Shown: positions 51,719 to 59,624, counted from the stretch's first letter. The stretch: DNA of 64,000 nucleotides from Acidobacteriota bacterium (GCA_017304135.1 JAFLBB010000016.1:1-64000), one strand, 5' to 3'. Made by a program: numbers and translations. The notes: a model not told the origin generated them from the letters alone.

Positions 51719-52525
51719 ATGACCATGCGGGCGGAAAGAAGCAGCGGCGAGGCGTTCCAGGAGGTGGTATGCCTCGAGTATCACGATGTCTCCGACCAGG
51801 CCGGGCCGCCGGGAGGAGCCCGGCTGTACCGTTTGGCGAGTCTGGAGTTCGAAGCCCATCTGCGATCGATTCAGGAGCGCCATTGCCACATCTGCCACCT
51901 GGGAGGCGGGTTGCCTGAGGCCAACGCCCGGCCGGTGTTGTTGACCTTCGACGATGGATTCCGTAGCGCTCTGGATACGATTGCCGGGGTGCTTGAGCGC
52001 TTCGGATGGCGCGGCCATTTCTTCATCGTGACGGATTGGATTGGGAAGGCAGGGTATCTGGACCGGAGCCAGATCCGGGAGTTGGCCGGAAGGGGGCACG
52101 TGATCGGCACTCACTCCTGCTCGCACCCGGAGAGGATGCCGGGCCTGGATGCGTCGCGCCTGGTGCGGGAGTGGTCAGAGAGCCGCGAGGTGCTGGCCGA
52201 GATCACCCGAGACGGTGTGAGAACGGGATCGGTGCCGAACGGCTACTATGACCGCGCGGTGGCGGAGGCGGCGGCGGAGGCCGGTCTGGAGACACTGTTC
52301 ACCTCGGAGCCGACGATGGCGGTGCGGAATGTGAATGGCTGCCTGGTGCGGGGGCGGTACACGCTAAAGCGCGGCATGAAGGCCGAAGTTTCGGGCGCGA
52401 TTGCATGTGGAGCGGGATGGCCCAGGGCGCGACAGTCCATCGCGTGGGGCGCCAGAAAGGTGCTGAAGGGCCTGCTCGGAGAAACATATATCAGCGTCAG
52501 GAAGCGCATCCTGCAGCACTACTGA
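51719..52525 (+). CDS. Polysaccharide deacetylase family protein, third copy
   Basis: 268 residues. CE4/NodB signals: CLEYHDVSD at the N-terminus, motif 1 VLLTFDDGFRSALDT, a GWRGHFFIVTDWIGKAGYLD strand, motif 2 GTHSCSHPERM and motif 3-like TGSVPNGYYDRAVAEAA. It has no signal peptide. It stands first in the 3' part of the locus, after the insertion-sequence remnant, and about 55 bases ahead of the HprK-like kinase gene. Likely role: removal of acetyl from an amino sugar of the polymer or of its lipid-linked precursor. Confidence 0.86.
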   Translation: MTMRAERSSGEAFQEVVCLEYHDVSDQAGPPGGARLYRLASLEFEAHLRSIQERHCHICHLGGGLPEANARPVLLTFDDGFRSALDTIAGVLERFGWRGHFFIVTDWIGKAGYLDRSQIRELAGRGHVIGTHSCSHPERMPGLDASRLVREWSESREVLAEITRDGVRTGSVPNGYYDRAVAEAAAEAGLETLFTSEPTMAVRNVNGCLVRGRYTLKRGMKAEVSGAIACGAGWPRARQSIAWGARKVLKGLLGETYISVRKRILQHY

Positions 52526-52579
52526 CCGGCTGCCCGCGGGAGAGGGGGAGGCGCGGAAGTCATCGAAGGAGGGATCGTG

Positions 52580-53524
52580 ATGAACGAGGCGAGACGAGCA
52601 TCGAACCTGAGCGTGGCAAGAGAGTTTCGGGACAGCTCCCAGGGCCGTATCGGAGCGTGGCGGAGGGTGTTCCGCGGCCACGGGTTGAACATCGCCGTCC
52701 AATCGAATGACCGGACAGTATTGGATGCGCTGGCGCTGGACACCGTGCCCGGGCTTGTGCCGGCGGATGGGGAGTCACCAGACCTCAAATACACCGTACA
52801 GGTGAGTTGTTCCGGCGGCTGGCCGCGATGCGATGTGTACTTGGGGACGCGCAAGATCGCGGAGGGGATGGAGGTCCTGCAAACGCCTGGTTTTGTGCAG
52901 TCGCATGTGGAGTCGACCGTGGCGAGCGCTGCGCCAACCGAAGTATTTGTGCACGCTGGAGCAGTGGCGTGGAATGGAAGACTGATCCTGCTGCCGGGTA
53001 GGAGTTATTCGGGCAAGACCACGCTGGTGAGGGAGTTCCTCAGCCGCGGCGCAACCTATTACTCCGACGAATTCGCGGTCGTCGATTTCAGCGGGCGGAT
53101 TCATGCCTACCCGAGGCCGTTGAACCTGCGGAGCGGGGACTGGTTGACAGACCCCGAACGCGCCGCGGGAGGCGAAGTGGCGTCCAGCCGAGCCGGGCAC
53201 CGGGCGATGGAGTCCGGGTGTGCCTGCGACAAGCGGGTGTGGAAGATGGGGGTGCATCCGGTGCGGCCCGACTTGGTGGTGTTTGCGAGCTATCAGCCGG
53301 CGGGACGCTGGCGTGCCGAACGTCTTACGCCGGGATGCACGGCGCTGGAACTGATGGCCAACACGGTGGCTGCCCGGAGCCGTACGAAGTTTGCCTTGCA
53401 TTGCCTTAAGGAGATTGCACAGCGGGTCACGGCCTACAGGACGGTCCGAGGCGAGGCCGTCACGGCGGCCGATCACGTTCTGAGTCTCCTTGCAGGCGTT
53501 CACGATTCCAAACCGAACAATTGA
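52580..53524 (+). CDS. HprK-related serine kinase (HPr kinase/phosphorylase-like)
   Basis: 314 residues from ATG 52580, preceded by AAGGAGGG at good spacing (a GTG at 52577 is in frame). The core is VFVHAGAVAWNGRLILLPGR followed by the P-loop GRSYSGKTTLV, then YYSDEFAVVDFSGRIHAYPRPLNLR, the arrangement of HprK-related kinases linked with PqqD proteins. True HprK has an N-terminal DRTGG-type domain, which is not recognised here. Related kinases phosphorylate lasso peptides. It is followed within 9 bases by a PqqD-type gene and then a nucleotidyltransferase gene, so the three probably act together. The substrate is unknown. Confidence 0.82.
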   Translation: MNEARRASNLSVAREFRDSSQGRIGAWRRVFRGHGLNIAVQSNDRTVLDALALDTVPGLVPADGESPDLKYTVQVSCSGGWPRCDVYLGTRKIAEGMEVLQTPGFVQSHVESTVASAAPTEVFVHAGAVAWNGRLILLPGRSYSGKTTLVREFLSRGATYYSDEFAVVDFSGRIHAYPRPLNLRSGDWLTDPERAAGGEVASSRAGHRAMESGCACDKRVWKMGVHPVRPDLVVFASYQPAGRWRAERLTPGCTALELMANTVAARSRTKFALHCLKEIAQRVTAYRTVRGEAVTAADHVLSLLAGVHDSKPNN

Positions 53525-53533
53525 AGGAGGACT

Positions 53534-53989
53534 ATGAACCCGATTGCACGAAGGGACGACTTATCGATCGAGACGTTTCCGCAGGAGACGGTGGTGTACG
53601 ATCACCGGACTCACAAGGTGCACTGCCTGAGTCTGGCAGCGGCGACCGTGTGGCATTGTTGCGATGGGGAGACGCCGCTTCAGGAGATCCCGCACCGCTT
53701 GGCCTCCCATTTCGACTTGCCGCCTGACGAGGCGGTGACTAGAGCGGCTCTGATGCAATTGTACGCCGCGGATCTGTTGGAGCCGAATACATTTGAGCCG
53801 GACGGACGGCCGCTACCCTCACGGCGGGAACTGGCCCGGAGACTGCAGACGGCCGCAGCGGTCATGCTGCCGTTTGTCATGACGATGACGGCCCCGACAC
53901 CGGCGGCGGCACAGTCAAACAACAATCGCCCACCGCCGCCCCAGCCGAAGCCGCCACGGTACGGCAAGCCGCCGCGCAGAGGGCGCTGA
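53534..53989 (+). CDS. PqqD/RRE-domain protein with Tat-like segment and proline-rich C-terminal tail
   Basis: 151 residues, ATG after GGAGG at 53526-53530. Residues ~5-90 form a PqqD-like peptide-recognition domain (VVYDHRTHKVHCLSLAAATVW, CDGETPLQEI, LMQLYAADLLE). Unusually, the protein continues with SRRELARRL (96-104), a hydrophobic stretch (105-120) and an A-x-A site (PAAAQS, cut point about 126/127), which together look like an internal Tat signal. The final ~25 residues are proline- and Arg/Lys-rich (RPPPPQPKPPRYGKPPRRGR). The peptide-binding domain and its possible peptide cargo would thus be one polypeptide. PqqD proteins normally bind a separate precursor peptide. Function unknown. 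Confidence 0.82.
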   Translation: MNPIARRDDLSIETFPQETVVYDHRTHKVHCLSLAAATVWHCCDGETPLQEIPHRLASHFDLPPDEAVTRAALMQLYAADLLEPNTFEPDGRPLPSRRELARRLQTAAAVMLPFVMTMTAPTPAAAQSNNNRPPPPQPKPPRYGKPPRRGR

Positions 53990-54018
53990 GGACGATCCCG
54001 CATACGAGGTGGAGCGGG

Positions 54019-55242
54019 ATGAGCAAAACCCTACTTTTGCGGCTGGTCCGCGAAAGCGCCCCTGGTCCGACGGGTCGATTCCATAGCGAATACGGCTGGC
54101 CCCCGGAGGAGAGGGAGTGTGTGCTTGAGGAGGCTCTGCGGCATGGTGTTCTCGGCAGGATCTGGAAACAGCAGGGGGATCGACTGAGGACGGTGTTCTC
54201 ACCTTCGACAACCCGGCGGTGGCGGCACGCAATGCGCTGCCTGGCGGCTCGTAATCTTGCATCCTGCGATGAACTTCTCCGCGTCGTCCAGACGTTGCGG
54301 CACGAGGGCATCCGGGCCCTTCCCGTAAAGGGCCCGGCGCTGGCGGTGGCCCTCAGCGGCTCACCTTGCTCGCGAGACTATGCCGACGTCGATCTGCTCG
54401 TGGACCGTGCCGAAGCCACACCGGCGCTGGAGATCCTCCGCGCCGCGGGCTACAGGGACGCACAGACGGGCGCCTGCACGGCAGCCGGCGATCAGGTGGC
54501 GCTCACGCACCCGGACGGGACCATGGTGCTTGAGCTGCAGTGGGATCTGGGTCGGCGCTGGAATCTGCGGTCGTGTGCCGGGGAGCCGCCGTTTGTCTTT
54601 GGAGAGCTGTGGCAGAGACGGACGGCCGTGCCGTTCGGGAGTGCGGAGCTGCCCTCGCTGGCTGGAGAGGACCAGTTCCTTCTCCTTTCGGTGCACGGGG
54701 CAAGGCATTGTTGGAGAAGGCTGCTCTGGGTGTGCGACGCGGCCGATGCGGTGTCGGCGTGGCCGCAGATGGATTGGGACTTCGTGTTCGTTCAGGCCGA
54801 ACGCCTTCGATGCATTCGCCGGGTTTGCCTTGCGTTTCAGCTGAGCTCCGATGTGCTGGGAGCGCCGATCCCCGAGTTCGCTCAGCGAAGGATCAGCCGG
54901 GACGCGCGCATACCGCGCATCGCCCGCGGCATCGTCCGCCGTTGGGATGAACCCGCTCCACCGGAATGGCGCGCCGATCTCAGCGACCTCGGCTTCACAC
55001 TCTCCTCACTGGATGAGTGGCGCGACCGAGCAGGATTGGGAGGCCGGGCGTTGTGGGCATGGTTCCGGCCGAATGGGCGCGACCATGCCTTGGTGGCACT
55101 GCCGGCGTGGGCAGCGCCTGTCTACTATGCAATCCGGCCATTCCGGCTGGCCTGGCGCTACGGCCCGGAGGCGATGCAGGCATGGTTGGGATTCGCTTCA
55201 AGGGCGGAGGAGGACTCTGGTGACACAGCAATTCGCTTCTGA
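54019..55242 (+). CDS. Nucleotidyltransferase family protein of the HprK/PqqD cassette
   Basis: 407 residues. It resembles the uncharacterised nucleotidyltransferases (NTP_transf_5) found with HprK-like kinases and PqqD proteins: GIRALPVKGPALAVALSG, RDYADVDLLVDRAEATPALEIL (metal-binding DvDlLv), HPDGTMVLELQWDL and LLSVHGARHCWRRLLWVCDAADAV. In lasso-peptide clusters a nucleotidyltransferase works with the kinase on the peptide; here no lasso cyclase or leader protease is present. Starts 30 bases after the PqqD gene; its 3' end overlaps the next gene by 23 bases. Confidence 0.8.
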   Translation: MSKTLLLRLVRESAPGPTGRFHSEYGWPPEERECVLEEALRHGVLGRIWKQQGDRLRTVFSPSTTRRWRHAMRCLAARNLASCDELLRVVQTLRHEGIRALPVKGPALAVALSGSPCSRDYADVDLLVDRAEATPALEILRAAGYRDAQTGACTAAGDQVALTHPDGTMVLELQWDLGRRWNLRSCAGEPPFVFGELWQRRTAVPFGSAELPSLAGEDQFLLLSVHGARHCWRRLLWVCDAADAVSAWPQMDWDFVFVQAERLRCIRRVCLAFQLSSDVLGAPIPEFAQRRISRDARIPRIARGIVRRWDEPAPPEWRADLSDLGFTLSSLDEWRDRAGLGGRALWAWFRPNGRDHALVALPAWAAPVYYAIRPFRLAWRYGPEAMQAWLGFASRAEEDSGDTAIRF

Positions 55243-56527
55243 GGACGTCACCTGCCTGGCCGCGCGCGACATGGGCGAGTTACTGCCGTATGTCGAAGCG
55301 CTGGAAGATCTGGCGGCCCATGCCATCGAGCCTAATGTGTACTACGAGCCGTGGATGCTGATTCCCGCGGCGAAGTGGCTCGGGCACGAGGGCGAGTTGC
55401 GCTTCGTCGTGGCGCTTTCGCCGGGCGTAGACCACCGGGCCGGGGCGCCGGGCGTGATCGGGTTCTTTCCGGTGGAGACGAGCCGCCACTACGATCGGTT
55501 TCCCCTCCGTACGTTGCGATTGTGGAAGCACGAGAAGTGCTTTTTGTGTGTCCCCCTGCTGCGCGCGGGATGGGAGTACGAGGCTCTCCAGGCGTTCCTC
55601 GATTGGACGCGCGCCCGTCCGAGTGGGGGCGCCCTGATCGAGTTTGACCAGATCACGACGGGCGGCCCCTTTCATCGCGCGCTGGTCGAGGTGCTGGCCA
55701 GGAGGCGGCAACCAAGCCTGGTCGATGAAGTGTACGTCCGGTCCGTTCTCACTCGCGCGAATTCGTGCGAGGCGTTCCTGCAACAGGCCGTCAGCAGCCG
55801 GCACCGGCGGGACATGGAGAGAAAAGAGCGGAAACTGGCCAGGCTGGGCCGGCTGGAGTACGCGGCGCTGGAGCGTGAGGAGGACTTGGCGGAATGGGTA
55901 GGGCGATTCCTCGAGATCGAGTCGGGTGGGTGGAAGGGTGAGGCGGGAACAGCTTTGACACAGGTTCCTGGAGACGCCCAGTTCTTTCGCGAGGTGATCG
56001 CCGGCGCACATCGCAGGGGGCGGCTGACGATGTTGGGGTTGCGGCTGGAGGGGCGGCTGATCGCGATCAAGTGCAACCTGCGCAGCGGGCCCGTGGGCTA
56101 TGCGTTCATGATCGCCTTCGACGATCAGTATTCGGCTCACTCGCCCGGCTTGCTGCTGGAAATGGAGAACATCCGCCAGGTGCACCGGGATCCGGAAGTG
56201 TCGCGCATGGACTCGTGCGCCGATCCGGGCAACACCATGTTCTCGCGCATCTGGAACGACAAGATGCTGATCCAACGGCTGATCGCCTCCGACGGAACAG
56301 CGTTCGGCAATCTCCGCGTGGCGTCGATACCGTTGCTGCGGTGCCTCATCCGGGTAGCGCGCGCCGTCTCGCGGCCGCCTGGCGCGCGGCCGGCAGGCAA
56401 CGTCGTGGCTATGATGCCGGCAGCGGGCAAGAGGCTGGCGTCAGGCCTTGGCGATACCGGTGGAATTGCGGAGGCTGAACGGGACGGAGAAGCGGGCAAG
56501 GATGTGCCCGTAGAGAGCGTGCGATGA
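55220..56527 (+). CDS. GNAT/BioF2-like acyltransferase (FemAB-type fold), second copy
   Basis: 435 residues from a GTG at 55220 preceded by GGAGGAGG; an ATG-led longer frame lies inside the preceding gene and was rejected. The family pattern is visible: PNVYYEPWMLIPAAKWLG, VIGFFPVETSRHYDRFP, SRHRRDMERKERKLARLG and MLGLRLEGRLIAIKCNLRSG...AFDDQYSAHSPGLLLEMENI. It is a distant relative of the copy at 25375. Members act in cellulose, exopolysaccharide and exosortase loci as acyltransferases. The C-terminal ~70 residues are variable. Overlaps the next gene by ATGA. Confidence 0.78.
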   Translation: MTQQFASEDVTCLAARDMGELLPYVEALEDLAAHAIEPNVYYEPWMLIPAAKWLGHEGELRFVVALSPGVDHRAGAPGVIGFFPVETSRHYDRFPLRTLRLWKHEKCFLCVPLLRAGWEYEALQAFLDWTRARPSGGALIEFDQITTGGPFHRALVEVLARRRQPSLVDEVYVRSVLTRANSCEAFLQQAVSSRHRRDMERKERKLARLGRLEYAALEREEDLAEWVGRFLEIESGGWKGEAGTALTQVPGDAQFFREVIAGAHRRGRLTMLGLRLEGRLIAIKCNLRSGPVGYAFMIAFDDQYSAHSPGLLLEMENIRQVHRDPEVSRMDSCADPGNTMFSRIWNDKMLIQRLIASDGTAFGNLRVASIPLLRCLIRVARAVSRPPGARPAGNVVAMMPAAGKRLASGLGDTGGIAEAERDGEAGKDVPVESVR

Positions 56528-57114
56528 GGACTGTAACCACCGTTTGCCAAGCGCACGAGCAAGAAGGCTTCAGCCGGGCCAGGATCTGGCCGTGGCTATG
56601 GGGACCGAATGGCGCAATGCGGCGCCTCCTGCCCGTAGGTTTCCTTGAAACCTGTCTGCTGTGCCTACGCACGGAAGGCTGGGCTGTGGCCTTCACACGG
56701 GGATACCGGCTGCTCATGCGTCCCTTTTCGGGCGATGGGCAACGGCACCGTCCAACGCCAGAAATCCCGCGTGTTCTCGGATTGCAGCCGGGCGAGCGGG
56801 TGGAGGTGCGGGCGTTGGAGGAGATCGAGAGCACGCTCGATGAGAACGGGAAATTGGGGGGGCTGGCTTTCACATCGGAGATGAGAGCGTATTGCGGACG
56901 CCGCTTTCGCGTCTTTGAACGTCTGGAACTTCTGTATAACGAGTACACGCATCAGCACAGGACGGTGAAGAACACTGTGCTGCTCCAGAATGTCTATTGC
57001 CACGGGGTAGGATTCGGCTGCCACCGGCGCTGCTTTCATTTCTGGCGCGAAGCCTGGCTAAAGCGCGCGGCGGAGGGGGCACGGGAGGAATCGACCGGCA
57101 AGGAAGGATCCTGA
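56524..57114 (+). CDS. Conserved small protein with C-terminal Cys/His motif, unknown function
   Basis: 196 residues. A basic aromatic N-terminus is followed by a compact domain: LQPGERVEVRALEEIESTLDENGKLGGL, SEMRAYCGRRFRVFERLE, then NTVLLQNVYCHGVGFGCHRRCFHFWREAWLKR. The Cys/His spacing (YCG ... YCHGVGFGCHRRCFHFW) suggests a bound metal. I recall similar proteins beside glycosyltransferases in several phyla, without a known function. The LQPGERVEVR strand is SH3-like. It overlaps its neighbours on both sides (ATGA and one shared base), tying it to the acyltransferase before it and the MBOAT after it. Confidence 0.72.
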   Translation: MRTVTTVCQAHEQEGFSRARIWPWLWGPNGAMRRLLPVGFLETCLLCLRTEGWAVAFTRGYRLLMRPFSGDGQRHRPTPEIPRVLGLQPGERVEVRALEEIESTLDENGKLGGLAFTSEMRAYCGRRFRVFERLELLYNEYTHQHRTVKNTVLLQNVYCHGVGFGCHRRCFHFWREAWLKRAAEGAREESTGKEGS

Positions 57115-58292
57115 TGGGCCTGAGCCTGCTGGATCTCCACTTCGTTCTGTTGATGGGGCTGCTCGCGCTGGCGCGCGCGTGGGCACCCGCGCGGTACACC
57201 CTGTATGTGGGCCTGGCTGGGAGCATGCTGCTGGTGGGCCTTGCGTCGATTTCGACGCTGGGATCGATTGGACTGATCTCGCTGCTTTATCTCTATCCGG
57301 CGCACAGACTGTGGGTACGGCTGCGGCGGGGCGGCTCGACGAGACGCGCACGGTGGTTCCTCGGCCTGAGCATGGCAGGACTCATCCTCATGCTCGTGGT
57401 GTTCAAGATTCACAGACACTTCGAGGCGGCGTTTCTGGGGGGCCTGTGGCTGCACAACCAGATTCTCACGTGGGTTGGATTCTCCTACTTCATCTTTCGG
57501 GCCATCCAGTTTTTGCACATCCAGTCGGTGACACCGATCGACGAGCAGCGCCCGTGGCCGCTGCTGTACTTTATGCTGTTCCCGCCAACGCTGACCAGCG
57601 GCCCCATTCAGAAATTCCAAGACTTCCGCGAGCAGGCTGCTTCGCCGGCGCGGCTGGACGGCGCCAGCGTGGGCGAGGCGTGCTACCGCATCACGCGGGG
57701 CTACTTCCGGAAAGCGGTTTTGGCGTTTGGGTGCGACGCCATTGTCAAAGCGATGCTGAGTGCGGAGACGCCCCGCGTCTATAGCAGCGCACTGGTGATC
57801 ATTTTTCTTTACCTCTATTTCTATTTCGACTTCGCGGGATATTCGGACGTGGCGATCGGTTTTGGGTCGCTCATGGGCGTGCGTGTGCCGGAGAATTTCC
57901 GCAAGCCCTTCCTGGCCACCTCGGTAACAGAGTTCTGGCGCAACTGGCACATCACCCTGGTCGACTGGTTCCGTGACAACGTCTACATCCCGATGGGGGG
58001 CATGCGAGCGGGACGGAAGGAGGCCGCCGGCCTGGCATTCCTGATCATGGTGTTGTGCGGATTCTGGCACGGACTGACGCTCGGTTTTCTTGCCTGGGGG
58101 TGCTGGCATGGCATGTTGCTGGCGACGGAAAGCCTGACAGGCTCGCGGCCGATGCCGCCGTCGCGGAGGCAGGGTTGGTTCTATTGGGGGCGAGTGGGCT
58201 GGACGAACGCGCGAGTCGCCTTGGGAACGCTGTTTTTCCTGCCTGACCCGCAATCGGTATCCTCGGTGCTGTCGGGGTTTGCGCGATGGTAG
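57114..58292 (+). CDS. MBOAT family O-acyltransferase (DltB/AlgI-like)
   Basis: 392 residues with about ten membrane helices. The MBOAT pattern is clear: YFMLFPPTLTSGPIQKFQDF, FDFAGYSDVAIGFGSLMGV, the conserved TEFWRNWHITLVDWFRDNVYIP (His about residue 276) and the catalytic CGFWHGLTLGFLAWGCWHG (His about 317). DltB, AlgI and PatA move an acyl group from a cytoplasmic donor to an extracytoplasmic acceptor. Here the following overlapping genes encode a short single-TM protein, an SGNH protein, an acyl carrier protein and an amino acid:carrier-protein ligase-like protein. That makes a DltB-like role, with aminoacyl-carrier-protein as donor, the best reading. Confidence 0.9.
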   Translation: MGLSLLDLHFVLLMGLLALARAWAPARYTLYVGLAGSMLLVGLASISTLGSIGLISLLYLYPAHRLWVRLRRGGSTRRARWFLGLSMAGLILMLVVFKIHRHFEAAFLGGLWLHNQILTWVGFSYFIFRAIQFLHIQSVTPIDEQRPWPLLYFMLFPPTLTSGPIQKFQDFREQAASPARLDGASVGEACYRITRGYFRKAVLAFGCDAIVKAMLSAETPRVYSSALVIIFLYLYFYFDFAGYSDVAIGFGSLMGVRVPENFRKPFLATSVTEFWRNWHITLVDWFRDNVYIPMGGMRAGRKEAAGLAFLIMVLCGFWHGLTLGFLAWGCWHGMLLATESLTGSRPMPPSRRQGWFYWGRVGWTNARVALGTLFFLPDPQSVSSVLSGFARW

Positions 58293-58441
58293 ACGGCGGG
58301 CGCATCGAGCCGCTGTGGGGGGGCCATGCCGGCAAACTGCTGCGCTGGTCACTCATGTCGGCGGCGCTGTTCTGGATGCTGGTTTACCGTCTCAGTTCCG
58401 CCGCCAGTGCCTTCCCGGACTTCGTGTATGTCCATTTTTGA
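58286..58441 (+). CDS. DltX-like 51-residue single-TM protein
   Basis: Too short for routine gene calling, but start and stop fit its neighbours: it begins 7 bases inside the MBOAT gene and ends 14 bases inside the SGNH gene. The sequence has a basic N-terminal part (GGHAGKLLRW), one membrane helix (~19-40, MSAALFWMLVYRL) and a C-terminus ending FVYVHF (46-51). DltX, the small partner of DltB in D-alanylation, also is ~50 residues, has one helix and ends in an F-x-Y-x-x-F motif (FIYNEF) whose tyrosine carries the acyl group. Tyr48 here sits in the same position. No other function is apparent. Confidence 0.72.
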   Translation: MVDGGRIEPLWGGHAGKLLRWSLMSAALFWMLVYRLSSAASAFPDFVYVHF

Positions 58442-59624
58442 TAGCTGGTGGAGTGCTTCGCGTTGGAACTTCGCGATCATCCCGGCGGGCGTGTGGCTGC
58501 TCTCCCTACCGGCGGCAGAGTTGGCCTTCCGGCTCGCAGGCGACAGGCCCACCACGGAACTGGAGGGCCTCTACGAGGAGTTCGGCTCGCTCAGTTACAA
58601 GCACAGGGCGCACGTGGTGGCCGACGCCGACTGGATCGAGGGGCGGTTCTCGGTGGCCACCGACGCTTACGGACTCCGTTGCTCAAGGGGGGAGGCGGGC
58701 CCCGCGCTGACGCTGAGGAACCTGGATCTGCTCCTACTGGGCGACTCCCAAGGCTATGGACAGGGGCTGGAATTCGAGCAGACGATTTCCGGCGTGCTTT
58801 CCAGACTGGCCGCGCGACGGGCGATGAGCGTGGGGAACGCATCCGTGGGCGGGCACTATCTCGAGAACCAGTTCGAGTTGTTGCGCTGGTTGTACACCCG
58901 CGGGGTGCGGCCGAGGTCGGTGCTGATCCTGATGACGCCCTATCTGGTTGCGAGCAGCGGGCGGTTGAATCGGGCGCACGTGGACGCCCGCGGCAGACTC
59001 ACGAATGGAGCGGGTGGCCGGCGCGAGCGCATGACGTTGTGGCTGAAGACGCACACGGTCGTCTACACACGACTCCGCAACAGCGTGCGGGGACTGATTC
59101 CGCTGGACCGCGACCGGGAGGCGCCGCTTCTCATCCGGTTTTACTCGAAGCAATTCGAACCGGATTATCGCGCGCGGCTGATCAGTTTCCTTGACGGGCT
59201 GGCGCGGTGGACAACCGAGCGCGGAATGGATCTGGTTCTGGTCTACACGCCCCTGGCCGCGGAGATGGAGTTCGCGATGATCGCCCGCGCCGCACGGGAG
59301 CGCGGCATCGAGACGGATTCGGACATGCTGTATCGCACGACGGCATGGGCCGCCGGGGAACTGGGGGTCCCGGTGCTGGATCTTCGTCCGGTACTGGAGC
59401 GGGCGCGCGCCTCTGGCCAGCCGCTGACCCTGCTCAAGGACCCCCACTACAATGCCGCCGTTTCGGCCGCGTGCGCCGAGGCGATCTGGTCGTCGATCGA
59501 CGGTGAACGAGCACGCCCCAGGCGGGGAGAGACGCCCGCATCCAGGAGGAGATATGGAGTTAGAGCAGGCATCCGCCACGCTGCGCGATTACGTCCGGAC
59601 GAGTTTCCAGATTCCCGACAGTGA
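58428..59624 (+). CDS. SGNH-hydrolase-like protein with N-terminal anchor (DltD/AlgX-like)
   Basis: 398 residues. One N-terminal helix (NFAIIPAGVWLLSLPAAELAF) places the rest outside the membrane. The SGNH blocks are LLLLGDSQGYGQG (block I; the serine of GDSQ about residue 106), GNASVGGHYLENQFE (block II/III) and LLKDPHYNAAVS (D-x-H, about 337), the layout of AlgX/AlgJ and DltD-type proteins that finish acyl transfer to a polymer. The gene overlaps the 51-residue protein by 14 bases and the carrier-protein gene by 71. It should transfer the acyl group, possibly aminoacyl, from the membrane complex to the polysaccharide. Confidence 0.83.
   Translation: MSIFDSWWSASRWNFAIIPAGVWLLSLPAAELAFRLAGDRPTTELEGLYEEFGSLSYKHRAHVVADADWIEGRFSVATDAYGLRCSRGEAGPALTLRNLDLLLLGDSQGYGQGLEFEQTISGVLSRLAARRAMSVGNASVGGHYLENQFELLRWLYTRGVRPRSVLILMTPYLVASSGRLNRAHVDARGRLTNGAGGRRERMTLWLKTHTVVYTRLRNSVRGLIPLDRDREAPLLIRFYSKQFEPDYRARLISFLDGLARWTTERGMDLVLVYTPLAAEMEFAMIARAARERGIETDSDMLYRTTAWAAGELGVPVLDLRPVLERARASGQPLTLLKDPHYNAAVSAACAEAIWSSIDGERARPRRGETPASRRRYGVRAGIRHAARLRPDEFPDSRQ

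Noticed and set aside
52580-55242. Complete lasso-peptide cluster
   Set aside because: A kinase, a PqqD domain and a nucleotidyltransferase are present, but no macrolactam synthetase, leader protease or separate precursor gene was found nearby.
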